Shown in pieces: positions 26,281-35,072 of a stretch of DNA of 64,000 nucleotides. The translations under genes were made by a program, and so were the position numbers. Source of the stretch: Polyangiaceae bacterium. Lineage in GTDB: Bacteria > Myxococcota_A > Polyangia > Polyangiales > Polyangiaceae. Within the stretch, counting starts at the first letter, position 1, and each line of letters begins with the position of its first letter. The stretch covers positions 248,001-312,000 of the forward strand of contig JADJYE010000002.1 in the NCBI GenBank assembly GCA_016719945.1. The letters are read 5' to 3'. The notes under the pieces were generated by a model. It was not told the origin of the DNA. It ran no database searches and worked only from the letters and a program-made list of their open reading frames with translations.

Positions 26281-27193
26281 GCCGCACCTCCGACGGGCTC
26301 GCTCCGACGAGCGTGCCGTGTCCCCAGTCGATCGCGAACAGCGCGATGAGCCCCGAGGTCACCGCCAGCCCCGACGTGACGCCGATCAGGACGTTGGTTC
26401 GATCCTGCTTGGCCCTGCCGTCGTCGTAGTTGAGCCGCTGCTCCGCCACCGACATCTTCAGGTAGTCGTCGCGCGCGATGACCGTGTCGATGCCCGACCA
26501 CAAGAGCAGCCCGCCGGAGAGGGTGGTCGCCGCGACGAAGCCCCCGAAGAGCCAAGGGGACACTCCTGTCCTCGCCGGGGCGGGCGGCTCGATGGGCGGC
26601 GCGGGCGTCGTGATCGCCGCCGGCTGGGGCTGCAGCAGCACGGTGAGCGACTTGCCGGCCTCGACGGTCACACGCTCCTCGGTCGTGGTTCCGGGGAAGG
26701 TCGCGGTCAGCAGATGCCCTCCGGGGTTGACGAACACCGCGCCCGAGGCCGCCGGCTTGCCGTCGATCGAGAGCGACGCCGCGCCTGGAGCGATCACCTC
26801 GAGCCGGCCGAGCTGTGCCGCGAGCTCCGAGAGCGACTGGGTGGCGCGGTCGCGGTTCGGGGTGTCTGGCGGCGCCCCGTCGACGAACCTGCGATACAGG
26901 TTGGCTGCCCGCTGCGGCTCGCCCGCGCGCTCCCAGCTACGCGCCGCGTTGAACAGGGACGTCGGCTGCGCGTCGAGCTCGTTCGCGGCCTCGAAGCTGC
27001 GCCCCGCGAGGGTGAAGTCGCCTCGCGCGAACGCCGCCTCGCCCTCGAGGAACAGGCGCTCTGCCCGCTGCCTCGGCTCCTCGCTCGACGTCGCCTCGGG
27101 CGCCGAGGCTGGCTGGCCCGACGCCGGCGTGGCGGCCGTCACGATGCCGCCCGCGACCAGCCAGCGCGCGATCCGTGCCATCCGTTCGCCCAT
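26264..27193 (-). CDS. TPR/PEGA-domain membrane protein
   Basis: Envelope protein of about 309 residues. A signal peptide (VAGGIVTAATPASGQ) is followed by a helical TPR-like region (AERLFLEGEAAFARGDFTLA, then SLFNAARSWERAGEPQRA) and a PEGA-type beta domain (GRLEVIAPGAASLSIDGKPA, FVNPGGHLLTATFPG). Two hydrophobic helices near the C-terminus (about 215-240 and 270-290) anchor it. PEGA domains are commonly found next to Ser/Thr kinases in myxobacteria; here the downstream kinase gene overlaps it. ATG 27193 (GAGG upstream) is used; ATG 27181 is also possible. It is the first gene of a long minus-strand array. Confidence 0.75.
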   Translation of the reverse strand: MGERMARIARWLVAGGIVTAATPASGQPASAPEATSSEEPRQRAERLFLEGEAAFARGDFTLAGRSFEAANELDAQPTSLFNAARSWERAGEPQRAANLYRRFVDGAPPDTPNRDRATQSLSELAAQLGRLEVIAPGAASLSIDGKPAASGAVFVNPGGHLLTATFPGTTTEERVTVEAGKSLTVLLQPQPAAITTPAPPIEPPAPARTGVSPWLFGGFVAATTLSGGLLLWSGIDTVIARDDYLKMSVAEQRLNYDDGRAKQDRTNVLIGVTSGLAVTSGLIALFAIDWGHGTLVGASPSEVRLVVRF

Positions 27194-27288
27194 CGCCTCG
27201 TCCTCGGACCGGGTCTCGTGGATGGAGCGTACCACGCCGCGCCGGTTTCTCGCGCTCGCTGGGTCGGGTCGCTACTCTCCGTATACCC

Positions 27289-27699
27289 ATGGACCTGAAG
27301 GACCTCTTCGCCGCGCACGTCGCGGCGGCGCTCGCCAGCAAGCCCGACCGCCCCGACGTCATCGCCGCGCGGGCGTACGAGCTCGCCGAGGCCCTGCTAC
27401 GAGAGCGCGTGCGGCGTGCGCCATCGGAAGACGACGAGCTCTTCGTCTCGGAGCGCGCCGACGGCATCGGTGAGGAGGTCCCCGACGACGAGCTCTTCCG
27501 GTCGGGCTCGGGGCTGCTCGACGAGCCTGCCCCCTGGAGCGACCGCGAGGGGCTCGAGGTCGACCCCTCCTGGCTCGATCGCGACGGCGATCCGAGGTGG
27601 GAGGTCGAGCCGAAGTGGGGGCCTGGGTCCGATCGTCCAGGGCTCGCGCGAACGCTCCCCGCCGCCGCTGAGGACGACAAGAAGCGGAGGCCCGCGTGA
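27289..27699 (+). CDS. Acidic hypothetical protein
   Basis: Hypothetical protein of 136 residues from ATG 27289. The first 40 residues form an amphipathic helix region (DLKDLFAAHVAAALA), and the rest is very acidic and rich in Trp, Pro and Gly (SEDDELFVSERADG, then WLDRDGDPRWEVEPKWG), probably unstructured. No domain was recognised. It is divergent from the TPR/PEGA gene across about 95 bases and overlaps the start of the next gene by GTGA. Confidence 0.55.
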   Translation: MDLKDLFAAHVAAALASKPDRPDVIAARAYELAEALLRERVRRAPSEDDELFVSERADGIGEEVPDDELFRSGSGLLDEPAPWSDREGLEVDPSWLDRDGDPRWEVEPKWGPGSDRPGLARTLPAAAEDDKKRRPA

Positions 27700-28481
27700 G
27701 GGCTCGGGTCGGCGCCGCCGTCGCGGCGGCCATCTCGGCGGGGCTCGCGCTCTCGCACTCCAAGGACGCCCGGGCCTGAGGCGTCTCGGCGCCCGTCGGT
27801 GCGGCGGGAGCGATCATCACGTGCAGCGGCGCGAAGCCGGAGGCGTCGGCCGCGACGCCGCCGCCCGCGCCCAAGGGGCGGTCGTCTCTGACCGCCAGCT
27901 TCACGCGCTCGCACCTGCTCTTCGACGGCGAGGACGACGCGCTGTTCGACCGCTGGTCGCTGGTCGCGGCGAGCGATCTGTACGCGGGTCGGTTCACGGT
28001 CACCCTGGCGGCCGGCGCGCTCCTCGCCGGGACGCTCGAGGCCCCCGAGGGCGTACACGAGATCGGCCCCGGGTGGCTCGGCGCCGTCGGCCTGTCTTGG
28101 CGCGTCCTCGACGACGCTGAGTCGCTGCCCTACGTCGTGCTGTCCGCGTCGCTCGGCGCGGCAGGCACGCCCACCCGGCTCGGCGCCGAGCGCGGCGACT
28201 ACGTCGGCCTCGATTTTCGCTTCGGCGCCACCGTGGGAAAGACCTTCTTCGGGTGGCTGAGCCCGTACGCCACCCTGCGCGCCTTCGGCGGCCCGATCTT
28301 CTTCTTCGTCGACGACGAGAGCGACGCGGGCGGCGCTCGGCTGCGGCTCGGTACGGACAAGTTCCACTTCCAAGGCGGGCTCGGCGCGGTGTTCATCCTC
28401 CCCGAGAACCTCGACCTCTTCGTGGAGGGCCAGCCCGGCGCCGAACAAGGCGGGTTCGCTGGCCTCGGCTGGCGGTACTGA
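27696..28481 (+). CDS. Outer-membrane-type beta protein with in-frame stop
   Basis: The frame from GTG 27696 encodes a signal peptide-like start (VGAAVAAAISAGLALSHSKD), is interrupted by TGA at 27777-27779, and then continues open without a good start codon until 28479. After the stop it reads on as TFTRSHLLFDGEDDALFDRW-like and, later, FRFGATVGKTFFGWLSPYA and FVEGQPGAEQGGFAGLGWRY, alternating strands with an aromatic C-terminus as in small outer-membrane barrels. Coding character is unchanged across the TGA, so this is one gene with a point error or a very recent nonsense mutation. The GTG overlaps the previous stop. Confidence 0.6.
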
Positions 28482-28511
28482 GCCGGCGAGGGGCCCTCAC
28501 GATGAGCGCCC

Positions 28512-29414
28512 TCACGCCGCCGTCATCCTGCGGGCACGCGGTGCGACCGACATCGTCGACATCACGACGCCGGTCACCCAGGTCGAGAGGAGGATCAGCG
28601 CCAGCGGGAGCCAGAGCCCGCTGAAGCTGAAGAGCACGTCGAGGCCGAGGGCGAACCTCCCCAATACGATCATGTCGAGCGCGCCGACGAGCGCCACGAA
28701 CACGAACGCCGTGGGCAGCGGCTCTCGCGCTCCTGGCCTGCGGAAGTACCGGGCCGCGATGATGCCGAAGATCATCGGCGCGATGACCGCGCGCAAGACC
28801 GTCGAGACGCTCGTCGGGAAGAGCTGGAGCAGACCCGCGAGGATGACCGCGGAGCACGACCAACCAGCGACCCCGTAGGCGACCATCCTGCCGACGGCCC
28901 TCGCCGGGCGCTCCCGCACGATGAACGGGCCCGCCTTGCGGAGCTGTCGCGCGAGGTCCAACGCCCAACCCCCGATCTGCTCTGGGTCGCGCCACTCTCG
29001 GACGTGCCTTCTCGCCGCGACTGACCCAGGGTTGCTCTTGATGTCGGGGCGCGAGCGACCCTCGAAGGTCGCGTGCCCGCGTGCGCCGAGCCGCGTCATG
29101 AGCGCGGCGACCTGGGGTGGTGGAGGCGCAAGACGTTCGGCTGGCTGCTCGACCGGACCGCTCGAGAAGAGCCACACCGGCATGCAGCGCAGCTCGCCTA
29201 CGTTCCTCGCCACGATGCGTCGAATGTCGCGATGGCAGCGGTTCGCGTGCACCGCGCCGCCGATGATCGCAGCCTGATATCCCCGAATCTCTTTCACTTC
29301 CGCGGCTCTCGCCAGAACCACCTCGAAGCCCTCTTGCTCGAGGACCTCCCGGATGATTCGCGCGATGGCCTCGGTGCCCCCGAGCCTCGTGCCCCAGGTG
29401 ACCAGTACTCGCAT
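28512..29414 (-). CDS. Flavodoxin-domain/four-helix membrane fusion protein
   Basis: Protein of about 300 residues. The N-terminal 160 residues are a flavodoxin/HemG-like domain: MRVLVTWGTRLGGTEAIA is the FMN phosphate loop and AAIIGGAVHANR the next FMN-contact strand, as in menaquinone-dependent protoporphyrinogen oxidase. The C-terminal part has four hydrophobic helices (starting GRMVAYGVAGWSCSAVILAG), giving a membrane-tethered flavoprotein. The first flavin loop has TWGTRLGGT instead of the canonical TxTGxT. ATG 29414 follows GGGGAGGGG. Electron transfer to membrane quinones is a plausible role but is inferred. An inverted repeat lies at 29488-29509 upstream. Confidence 0.72.
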   Translation of the reverse strand: MRVLVTWGTRLGGTEAIARIIREVLEQEGFEVVLARAAEVKEIRGYQAAIIGGAVHANRCHRDIRRIVARNVGELRCMPVWLFSSGPVEQPAERLAPPPPQVAALMTRLGARGHATFEGRSRPDIKSNPGSVAARRHVREWRDPEQIGGWALDLARQLRKAGPFIVRERPARAVGRMVAYGVAGWSCSAVILAGLLQLFPTSVSTVLRAVIAPMIFGIIAARYFRRPGAREPLPTAFVFVALVGALDMIVLGRFALGLDVLFSFSGLWLPLALILLSTWVTGVVMSTMSVAPRARRMTAA

Positions 29415-29487
29415 GGGTTTTCCCCTCCCCATGGCTCAGCGCAGCAATCGGCGAGCCACCAGCGTCCGACGGGTGACGCCGGTTCAG

Positions 29488-29509
29488 CTCGTTTTGAGAA
29501 CGAAACGAG
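29488..29509. promoter_or_regulatory. Dyad upstream of flavodoxin-membrane gene
   Basis: CTCGTTT (29488-29494) and AAACGAG (29503-29509) form a perfect 7-bp inverted repeat with an eight-base spacer, about 75 bases upstream of the flavodoxin gene start, in the only A/T-richer part of this 185-base gap. It is a candidate operator for a dimeric regulator. Confidence 0.45.
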
Positions 29510-29599
29510 AAACCACCAGGTGTGCCGGCGGTCAGGGCGCAAACCGTGCGCTCCGAGGTCCTCGCTGACGCGAGAATTGCGCACACCCGCGCAATCGGC

Positions 29600-30634
29600 T
29601 CACTCCCCGAACGTGAGGATTAGCTTTCCGACCGTCTGGCCGCTCTCGATGGCCCGGTGCGCATCGGCGACCCGATCGACTGAGAAGCGCAGGACGTCGA
29701 GCGTGCGCAGCGCGCCGCTTCGAACCAGCCCCAGGAGGGTCCCCATCGTCTCCTGCAGGAGCGCCTTCTTGTCAAAGAGGTACGAGAGATTGAACGCCAT
29801 CACGCTCTTGTTCTGGCCGACCAGCTCGAACGGGTTGAAGCGTGGGGTCCTCAAGTAGTCGAGGCCGAGCCGGACCCAGTTGGGCCGCCCGGTGTGAGGC
29901 ATCATCGAGGCGAAGCCGAAGACCACCAGCCGCCCCGCCTCCTTGGTGTGTGCGAGGCTCTGGCGCAGCGTCGACACGCCGTTCGCGTCGAGCACGACGT
30001 CGTAGCCCTCCGGCTCGAGCTCGCTGGCCCGGGCCCAGAGGTCCTCGCGGCTCTTGTCGATCACGTGCGTCGCGCCCATCCGCTTCGCGGCCTCGACCTT
30101 GGCGCTCGCGCCGACGACGCCGACCGCGCGCCAGCCCTCGTGGCGCGCGAGCTGGAGCACCGCGCTGCCGACGCCGCCCGCAGCCGAGTGCACGAGCAGG
30201 CTGTCGCCGCGCCGCAGCCGACACAGCTCGAAGAGCGCGTAATACGCGGTCAGGAACACCGCGGGCAGCCCGGCTGACTGGGCCAGCTCGAGGTCGTCGG
30301 GGCACTCGAAGACCTGGTCGGCGGCCACGACGACGCGGGAGGCGTAGCCTCCGAAGCGCGTCACCGCGATCACCCGCTGCCCGCGCGCCCACGCGCTCAC
30401 GCCCTCGCCGACCGCGATGACGTCTCCCGAGACCTCGAAGCCAGGCGTGATCGGCCAGCCGACGTACTTCTTCGCGGAGTCGTAGAGGCCCATCCGCACC
30501 GCGGTGTCGGCGAAGTTCACCCCAGCGGCGGCGACCCGGATGAGCACCTCTCCCGGACCCGGCGCCGGGTCGGGGTGCTCTTCGACCCTGAGCTTGTCGT
30601 AGCCGCCCGCGGAGTGAACGACGACCTTGCGCAT
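29600..30634 (-). CDS. Zinc-independent MDR oxidoreductase, VAT-1/quinone reductase type
   Basis: Medium-chain dehydrogenase/reductase of 344 residues, starting MRKVVVHSAGG at ATG 30634. The N-terminal GroES-like domain has GEVLIRVAAAGVNFAD, and the Rossmann half contains AAGGVGSAVLQLARHEGW, the NADPH-binding AxxGxxG loop. Later DANGVSTLRQSL and NKSVMAFNLSYLF match VAT-1-like and quinone oxidoreductases, which use NADPH and lack structural zinc. It would reduce quinones or enones. It is upstream of the flavodoxin gene on the same strand with a 185-base gap and divergent from the amidase gene. Confidence 0.87.
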   Translation of the reverse strand: MRKVVVHSAGGYDKLRVEEHPDPAPGPGEVLIRVAAAGVNFADTAVRMGLYDSAKKYVGWPITPGFEVSGDVIAVGEGVSAWARGQRVIAVTRFGGYASRVVVAADQVFECPDDLELAQSAGLPAVFLTAYYALFELCRLRRGDSLLVHSAAGGVGSAVLQLARHEGWRAVGVVGASAKVEAAKRMGATHVIDKSREDLWARASELEPEGYDVVLDANGVSTLRQSLAHTKEAGRLVVFGFASMMPHTGRPNWVRLGLDYLRTPRFNPFELVGQNKSVMAFNLSYLFDKKALLQETMGTLLGLVRSGALRTLDVLRFSVDRVADAHRAIESGQTVGKLILTFGE

Positions 30635-30780
30635 CGATTGCGGGCGCTTATCCGCGCGGGGCCCCAGGCACAAGCAGGGCGACGAGCTCGAGCTGGGGCC
30701 ACCTTCGCGCTGGCCGGGGCGGACCTCCCGGCATCGGGAAGTTCGATCGCCGCGCCGGCGTTCGCTAAGGTGGTGGGGCC

Positions 30781-31671
30781 GTGAAGCGCGCCGAGGTCGC
30801 CCTGTTGTTGCTCCTCGTCGGGGCGTGCAAGGCCGCGAGCGGCAACGAGGAGAAGGGCGGCTCCGGCGCGCCACAAGCGACCGCGGCCCAAGGCTCCGTC
30901 CTCGCGCCCGCCGACGCGCCACCGGCGCCGTTGGCGTGGCCAGACCTGTTGCCGGACGAGCTCGAGCCCCCCTTCGTTTCGCGCGCCCGGCCCATCCGCG
31001 TCTACCTCGACGCCGGGCATGGGGCGAAGGACAACTCTGGCAACACCTCCTCGTTCTGCGTGCAGGAGCAGGAGTTCACGGCGTCCTTGGCGCGCGACCT
31101 GAAGCTGGATCTGGAGGCGCTCGGCGGATTCGACGTGATCTTGAGCCGCCCGGGGACGGAGGTCGTCCCCTACGCCGAGCGCGTCGAGGGCGCGCGCCGC
31201 GCCCGCGCGGACGTCTTCGTGAGCCTGCACTCCGATGTCCGCGGCAAAAAATACGAGGAGTGGTCTCCCGACGGCTCCGCGATCTGCCGGCGCAACGTCG
31301 AGACGCCTGGCTTCAGCGTCCTCTACTCCGACGAGGGAGCGCCCGCGCTGGTCAGCTCGCGCAAGCGCCTCGCCGACTCCATCGCCGACGCTCTGCTCGA
31401 GGCGCGGTTCGAGCCCTACCTCGGCGCTGAGTACGTGAGCCTGTACGAGCCGATCCCCAGCGAGACGGGGGTGTTCGTCGATCGGCACGAGCCCGGCAAG
31501 CGCATCCTCGTGCTCCGGCGCACCGAGATGCCCGCCGTGATCGTCGAGACGCACAACGCGCTCGATCCGCGAGAGGCCATCGCTTTCGAAGACCCCCTGG
31601 TGCGCGCCCGCTTCGGCCTCGCGCTGGCGAAGGGGATCGCCGTCGCGCTGCAAGAGGGCCGCGCGCCGTAG
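30781..31671 (+). CDS. N-acetylmuramoyl-L-alanine amidase (Amidase_3) lipoprotein
   Basis: Zinc amidase of 296 residues that cuts the bond between MurNAc and L-Ala in peptidoglycan, as AmiA/B/C do in daughter-cell separation. The signal ends LLVGAC, so it is a lipoprotein. Zinc ligands appear in YLDAGHGAKD (His), VQEQEF (Glu) and VFVSLHSD (His), and the catalytic Glu in AVIVETHN. An insertion of about 40 residues between the last two elements could be a regulatory helix. The start is GTG 30781. It converges with typA; a hairpin at 31675-31699 lies between them. Confidence 0.88.
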   Translation: MKRAEVALLLLLVGACKAASGNEEKGGSGAPQATAAQGSVLAPADAPPAPLAWPDLLPDELEPPFVSRARPIRVYLDAGHGAKDNSGNTSSFCVQEQEFTASLARDLKLDLEALGGFDVILSRPGTEVVPYAERVEGARRARADVFVSLHSDVRGKKYEEWSPDGSAICRRNVETPGFSVLYSDEGAPALVSSRKRLADSIADALLEARFEPYLGAEYVSLYEPIPSETGVFVDRHEPGKRILVLRRTEMPAVIVETHNALDPREAIAFEDPLVRARFGLALAKGIAVALQEGRAP

Positions 31672-31674
31672 CGC

Positions 31675-31699
31675 GCGGCGCGGGCCTTCGCCGTGCCGC
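31675..31699. terminator. Hairpin between convergent amidase and typA genes
   Basis: GCGGCGCGG (31675-31683) pairs with CCGTGCCGC (31691-31699) through nine base pairs including one G-U, with a seven-base loop. It starts four bases after the amidase stop and lies nine bases before the typA stop on the other strand, so it could terminate both. Confidence 0.55.
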
Positions 31700-31708
31700 C
31701 TCGGCCGG

Positions 31709-33561
31709 CTACACCGACTGCGCGTCTTCGATCGCGTCGCTGCGGCGGTCGCGCAGGTTGCACTGCAGCACGCGCTTGCGGACCCGCACGGCGTCGGGGG
31801 TGACCTCGACGAGCTCGTCGGCGTCGATCCACTCCATGCCCGTCTCGATCGTCAGCACGCGCGGCACGGCGAGCATGACGTTGTCGTCCTTGCCGTGGTT
31901 GCGCACGTTGGAGAGCTTCTTCTCCTTGATGGCGTTCACGTCCGTGTCGTTCGGGCGGTTGTGCTCCCCGATGATCATGCCCTCGTAGACCTCGGCGCCC
32001 GGGTTGAGGAAGAACACGCCGCGCGCCTGGAGGTGGTTCAGCGCGTAGGGGGTCGTGACGCCGGTGCGGTCGGAGACGATGGCCCCGTTCGTGCGGCGGA
32101 TCATGGGGCCGCCCCACGGCGCCCAGCCTTCGAAGTTGGTGTTGAGCAGGCCGGTGCCGCGCGTCGCCGTGAGAAACTCGCCTCGGAAGCCGATCAGCCC
32201 GCGCGACGGGACGACGAACTCGAGCCGGACGCGACCCGCTGTGTGGCCCATCTTCTCCATGCGACCGCGCCGGGTGCCGAGGCGCTCGGTCACCACCCCG
32301 ACGTATTCGGTCGGCACGTCGACCGTGACCCGCTCGACCGGCTCCATCGGCTGCCCGTCGATCTCCTTGGTGACGACCTCGGGGTTGCCGAGCTGCATCT
32401 CGTAGCCTTCTCGGCGCATGGTCTCGACGAGCACGGCGAGCTGCAGCTCGCCGCGACCGAGCACCAGGAACGTGTCCGGGGTGTCGGTCGGCTCCACGCG
32501 GATGGCGAGGTTGCGCATCGCCTCGCGCTCGAGACGCTCCTTCAGGTGGCGGCTGGTGAGGAACTTGCTCGCCTTCGACTTGCCCGCGAACGGCGAGGTG
32601 TTGACGCCGATCCGCATCTTGATGGTCGGCTCCTCGACCACGATGCGCGGCAGCGCCTCTGGGTTGGTCTTGTCGGCGAGGGTGTCGCCGATCTGCGCGT
32701 CGTCGATGCCGGCGATCGCGACCACGTCGCCCGCCTCGACCGAGTCCTTCGGGACGCGCTTGAGCCCCTCGAAGACGAAGAGCTGCTTGACGGTGCCCTT
32801 GACGGTCTTGCCGCCCTCTTTCACGACCGCCAGATCCTCCGTCACGCGCACCTTGCCCCGCGCGATGCGGCCGACCGCGAGCTTGCCGACGTAGTCGTCG
32901 TGCGTCGTGTTGCACACGATCAGCTGCAGCGCGCCGTTCACGTCCGCCGGGGGAGGGGGATCGACTCGAGGATGGTCTCGAACAGGGGCGAGAGATCCGT
33001 CACCTCGTCGGCCAGCTGCTTCTTGGCGATCCCCAGCTTGCCGATCGCGTAGAGCACGGGGAAGCTCGCCTGCTCATCGGTGGCGCCGAGGTCGCAGAAC
33101 AGGTCGAACGCCTCGTTCAACACCTCCTCGGGGCGCGCGTCGCCGCGGTCGATCTTGTTGATGACCAGCACCACGGGGAAGCCCCGCTCGAGGCACTTCG
33201 ACAGCACGAAGCGCGTCTGCGGCAGCGGGCCCTCGGCGGCGTCGACGAGCAGGAGCGCTCCGTCCGCCATCATCAGGGTGCGCTCGACCTCGCCGCCGAA
33301 GTCGCTGTGGCCTGGCGTGTCGATGATGTTGATCTTCACGCCCTTCCACACGACGCTCGTGTTCTTCGCGAGGATGGTGATGCCGCGCTCGCGCTCGAGG
33401 TCGTTCGAGTCCATCACGCGCTCGGCGACGACCTCGTTGGCGCGGAAGGTGCCCGCCTGGCGGAGCATGTGATCGACGAGGGTCGTCTTGCCGTGGTCGA
33501 CGTGAGCGACGATCGCGATGTTTCGGATCGAGTTGTTTCGGACGAGCTGCTGGGATGCCAC
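31709..33561 (-). CDS. typA: Ribosome-associated GTPase TypA/BipA, frameshifted
   Basis: Translational GTPase involved in late ribosome assembly, stress and cold adaptation. Full domain set: G1 AHVDHGKTTL, G2 RERGIT, G3 DTPGHSDFGGEVER, G4 NKID, then domain II (VGRIARGKV), the EF-G-like domain V and the TypA-specific C-terminal domain (GMIIGEHNRPND, AVRVRKRVL). The start GTG 33561 places MASQQLVRNNSIRNIAI at the N-terminus as in family members. The frame changes at about 32945-32956 (end of G domain), in a run of C residues; one restored C gives about 617 residues, the usual size. This is almost certainly a sequencing deletion. Confidence 0.92.
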
Positions 33562-33659
33562 GATGCGTCTCTTTCGGCGTGGTACCCCACGCAAACGATG
33601 CCGCGGCGCTCTACCAGAGAACCGACCGTTTGGCCACGATCGGCTAAGCTTCCGCGCCG

Positions 33660-34098
33660 ATGACGCCGAGGTCCTGGCTCAGCTCGCCGAGGAGGGATCC
33701 CCTTCAACAGGTTCTTGGGGGTGCGCGCCATCCGGGTGCTGAAGGGGGAGGTCGTGCTCGGGGTGCCTTACCGCGACGAGCTCATCGGCGATCCGCTCAA
33801 GAAGGCCCTGCACGGCGGCGTCATCTCGGCGCTGGCCGACACGGCGGGCGGGCTCGCGGTCTGGAGCGCGCTCGAAGACCCCCGGGCGAGGGTGTCGACC
33901 ATCGATCTTCGGGTCGACTACCTCAGCCCAGGCCGCCAGCACGACCAGCACGCCAGCGCCACTTTGGTGCGCGTCGGCAAGACGGTCGGTGTCTCGGACG
34001 TGAGGCTTTTCCACCCGCACGAGCCCTCCACCACGATCGCCACCGGCAAGGGCGTCTACGCGATCCGGCTCGCGCGCGACCTGCCCGTCGCCGGATGA
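33660..34098 (+). CDS. PaaI-type hotdog thioesterase, frameshifted near N-terminus
   Basis: Small hotdog-fold acyl-CoA thioesterase of about 140-145 residues. The core is intact: GVRAIRVLKGEVVLGV as first strand, LHGGVISALADTAGG as the hot helix with the HGG start, and STIDLRVDYLSPG. Two pieces of the N-terminus lie in different frames: DAEVLAQLAEEG, then IPFNRFLGVR from 33698. One missing base at about 33696 in a GGG run joins them. The initiation codon is uncertain (ATG 33660 would need a second correction; TTG 33715 gives a 127-residue truncated form). Its stop overlaps the ATG of the APH gene. Confidence 0.7.
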
Positions 34099-35018
34099 GC
34101 GAGCCCGCGGATCCGGCGCTCCTCGAGGCCCTCCGAGAGGTGGCGCGCGCCCGCGAAGGGGGCGGCGCGGACGCCCTGGTGCTGTCGAATCGCGAGGACG
34201 GCCCCGTCGTCCGCTGCGGCGCGACGGTCGTCAAGGCGCACGCCTCCGAGACCGACCCCGAGCTGCTGCGCGCGAGGATCGGGGTCGTGACGGCGCCAGA
34301 GCTCCGAGAGCTCTTCTTGCAGCCGCTCCTCGACGAGCCGCTCGTCGTCCGCGGCAGGCTGGTCACGGTCTGGCCGCTTGGAGCGCCGATCGACCCGTCG
34401 AAGCCCGAGCTCGCTCCGTTCCGCGAGACCGGGTGCTTGGCGGCGAGGCTGCACCGCGTCGACCTGCGGCGGCTCGCGACCCGCCTGCCCGTGCCGCCCG
34501 GGGCCGCGCCGAGCCGCGTGAAGGAGGCCATCCTGCGGCTCGCCCAGGCCACCGACAGCTCGGAGCGGCGCGCGATCGAGCGAGCGTACCTCGCGCTCGT
34601 GGCCGGGTGGCAGGCGTTCGGCGCTCGCCACGCAGGGCGAGCACCGACGCTCGTGCACGGCGACTACCACCTCGGCCAGCTCGTCTGGCACGAGGGCGCG
34701 CTGCGCCTGATCGACATCGACGACGTCGGTCAGGGCGATCCTGCGTGGGATCTCGCGCGGCCCGCCTCGTGGTTCGCGACCGGGATCATCTCCCCCGCGG
34801 ACTGGTCCGCGATCGTCGCCGGCTACGTCGATGCCGGCGGGCCGGCCGTCGAGCCGCGCGATCTGTGGGCGTCGCTCGACCTCCCCGCGCGCGCCGTCAC
34901 CGTGCAATCCGCGGCCCGCGCGCTCGCGAACGCCGAGCGCGAGGGCCGGGCGCTCGACGAGATGGAGCTCGGTTGGGTCGAGGTCTGCCGAGACATGGCT
35001 CGCGACGTCCCGGGTTGA
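34095..35018 (+). CDS. Aminoglycoside phosphotransferase-fold kinase
   Basis: APH/ChoK-type small-molecule kinase of 307 residues. The catalytic loop is VHGDYHLGQLVW (His-Gly-Asp with following His/Gln) and the metal motif is LIDIDDVGQGDPAWDLA. The N-lobe shows VVRCGATVVKAHASE, with a lysine for ATP. Substrates in this fold range from aminoglycosides to homoserine, choline and sugars and cannot be assigned here. The ATG overlaps the stop of the thioesterase gene (ATGA), so the pair is translationally coupled. Confidence 0.78.
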   Translation: MSEPADPALLEALREVARAREGGGADALVLSNREDGPVVRCGATVVKAHASETDPELLRARIGVVTAPELRELFLQPLLDEPLVVRGRLVTVWPLGAPIDPSKPELAPFRETGCLAARLHRVDLRRLATRLPVPPGAAPSRVKEAILRLAQATDSSERRAIERAYLALVAGWQAFGARHAGRAPTLVHGDYHLGQLVWHEGALRLIDIDDVGQGDPAWDLARPASWFATGIISPADWSAIVAGYVDAGGPAVEPRDLWASLDLPARAVTVQSAARALANAEREGRALDEMELGWVEVCRDMARDVPG

Positions 35019-35072
35019 CGTCTGGCGGATCGCGAGCAACCTTTGGCGCTCCGCCAAGGAGGACTGTCACCC

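Noticed and set aside
27777..27779. TGA as a selenocysteine codon
   Set aside because: The flanking residues do not match any selenoprotein motif, no obvious SECIS hairpin directly follows, and it lies at a signal-peptide border. A sequence error or nonsense mutation is simpler.
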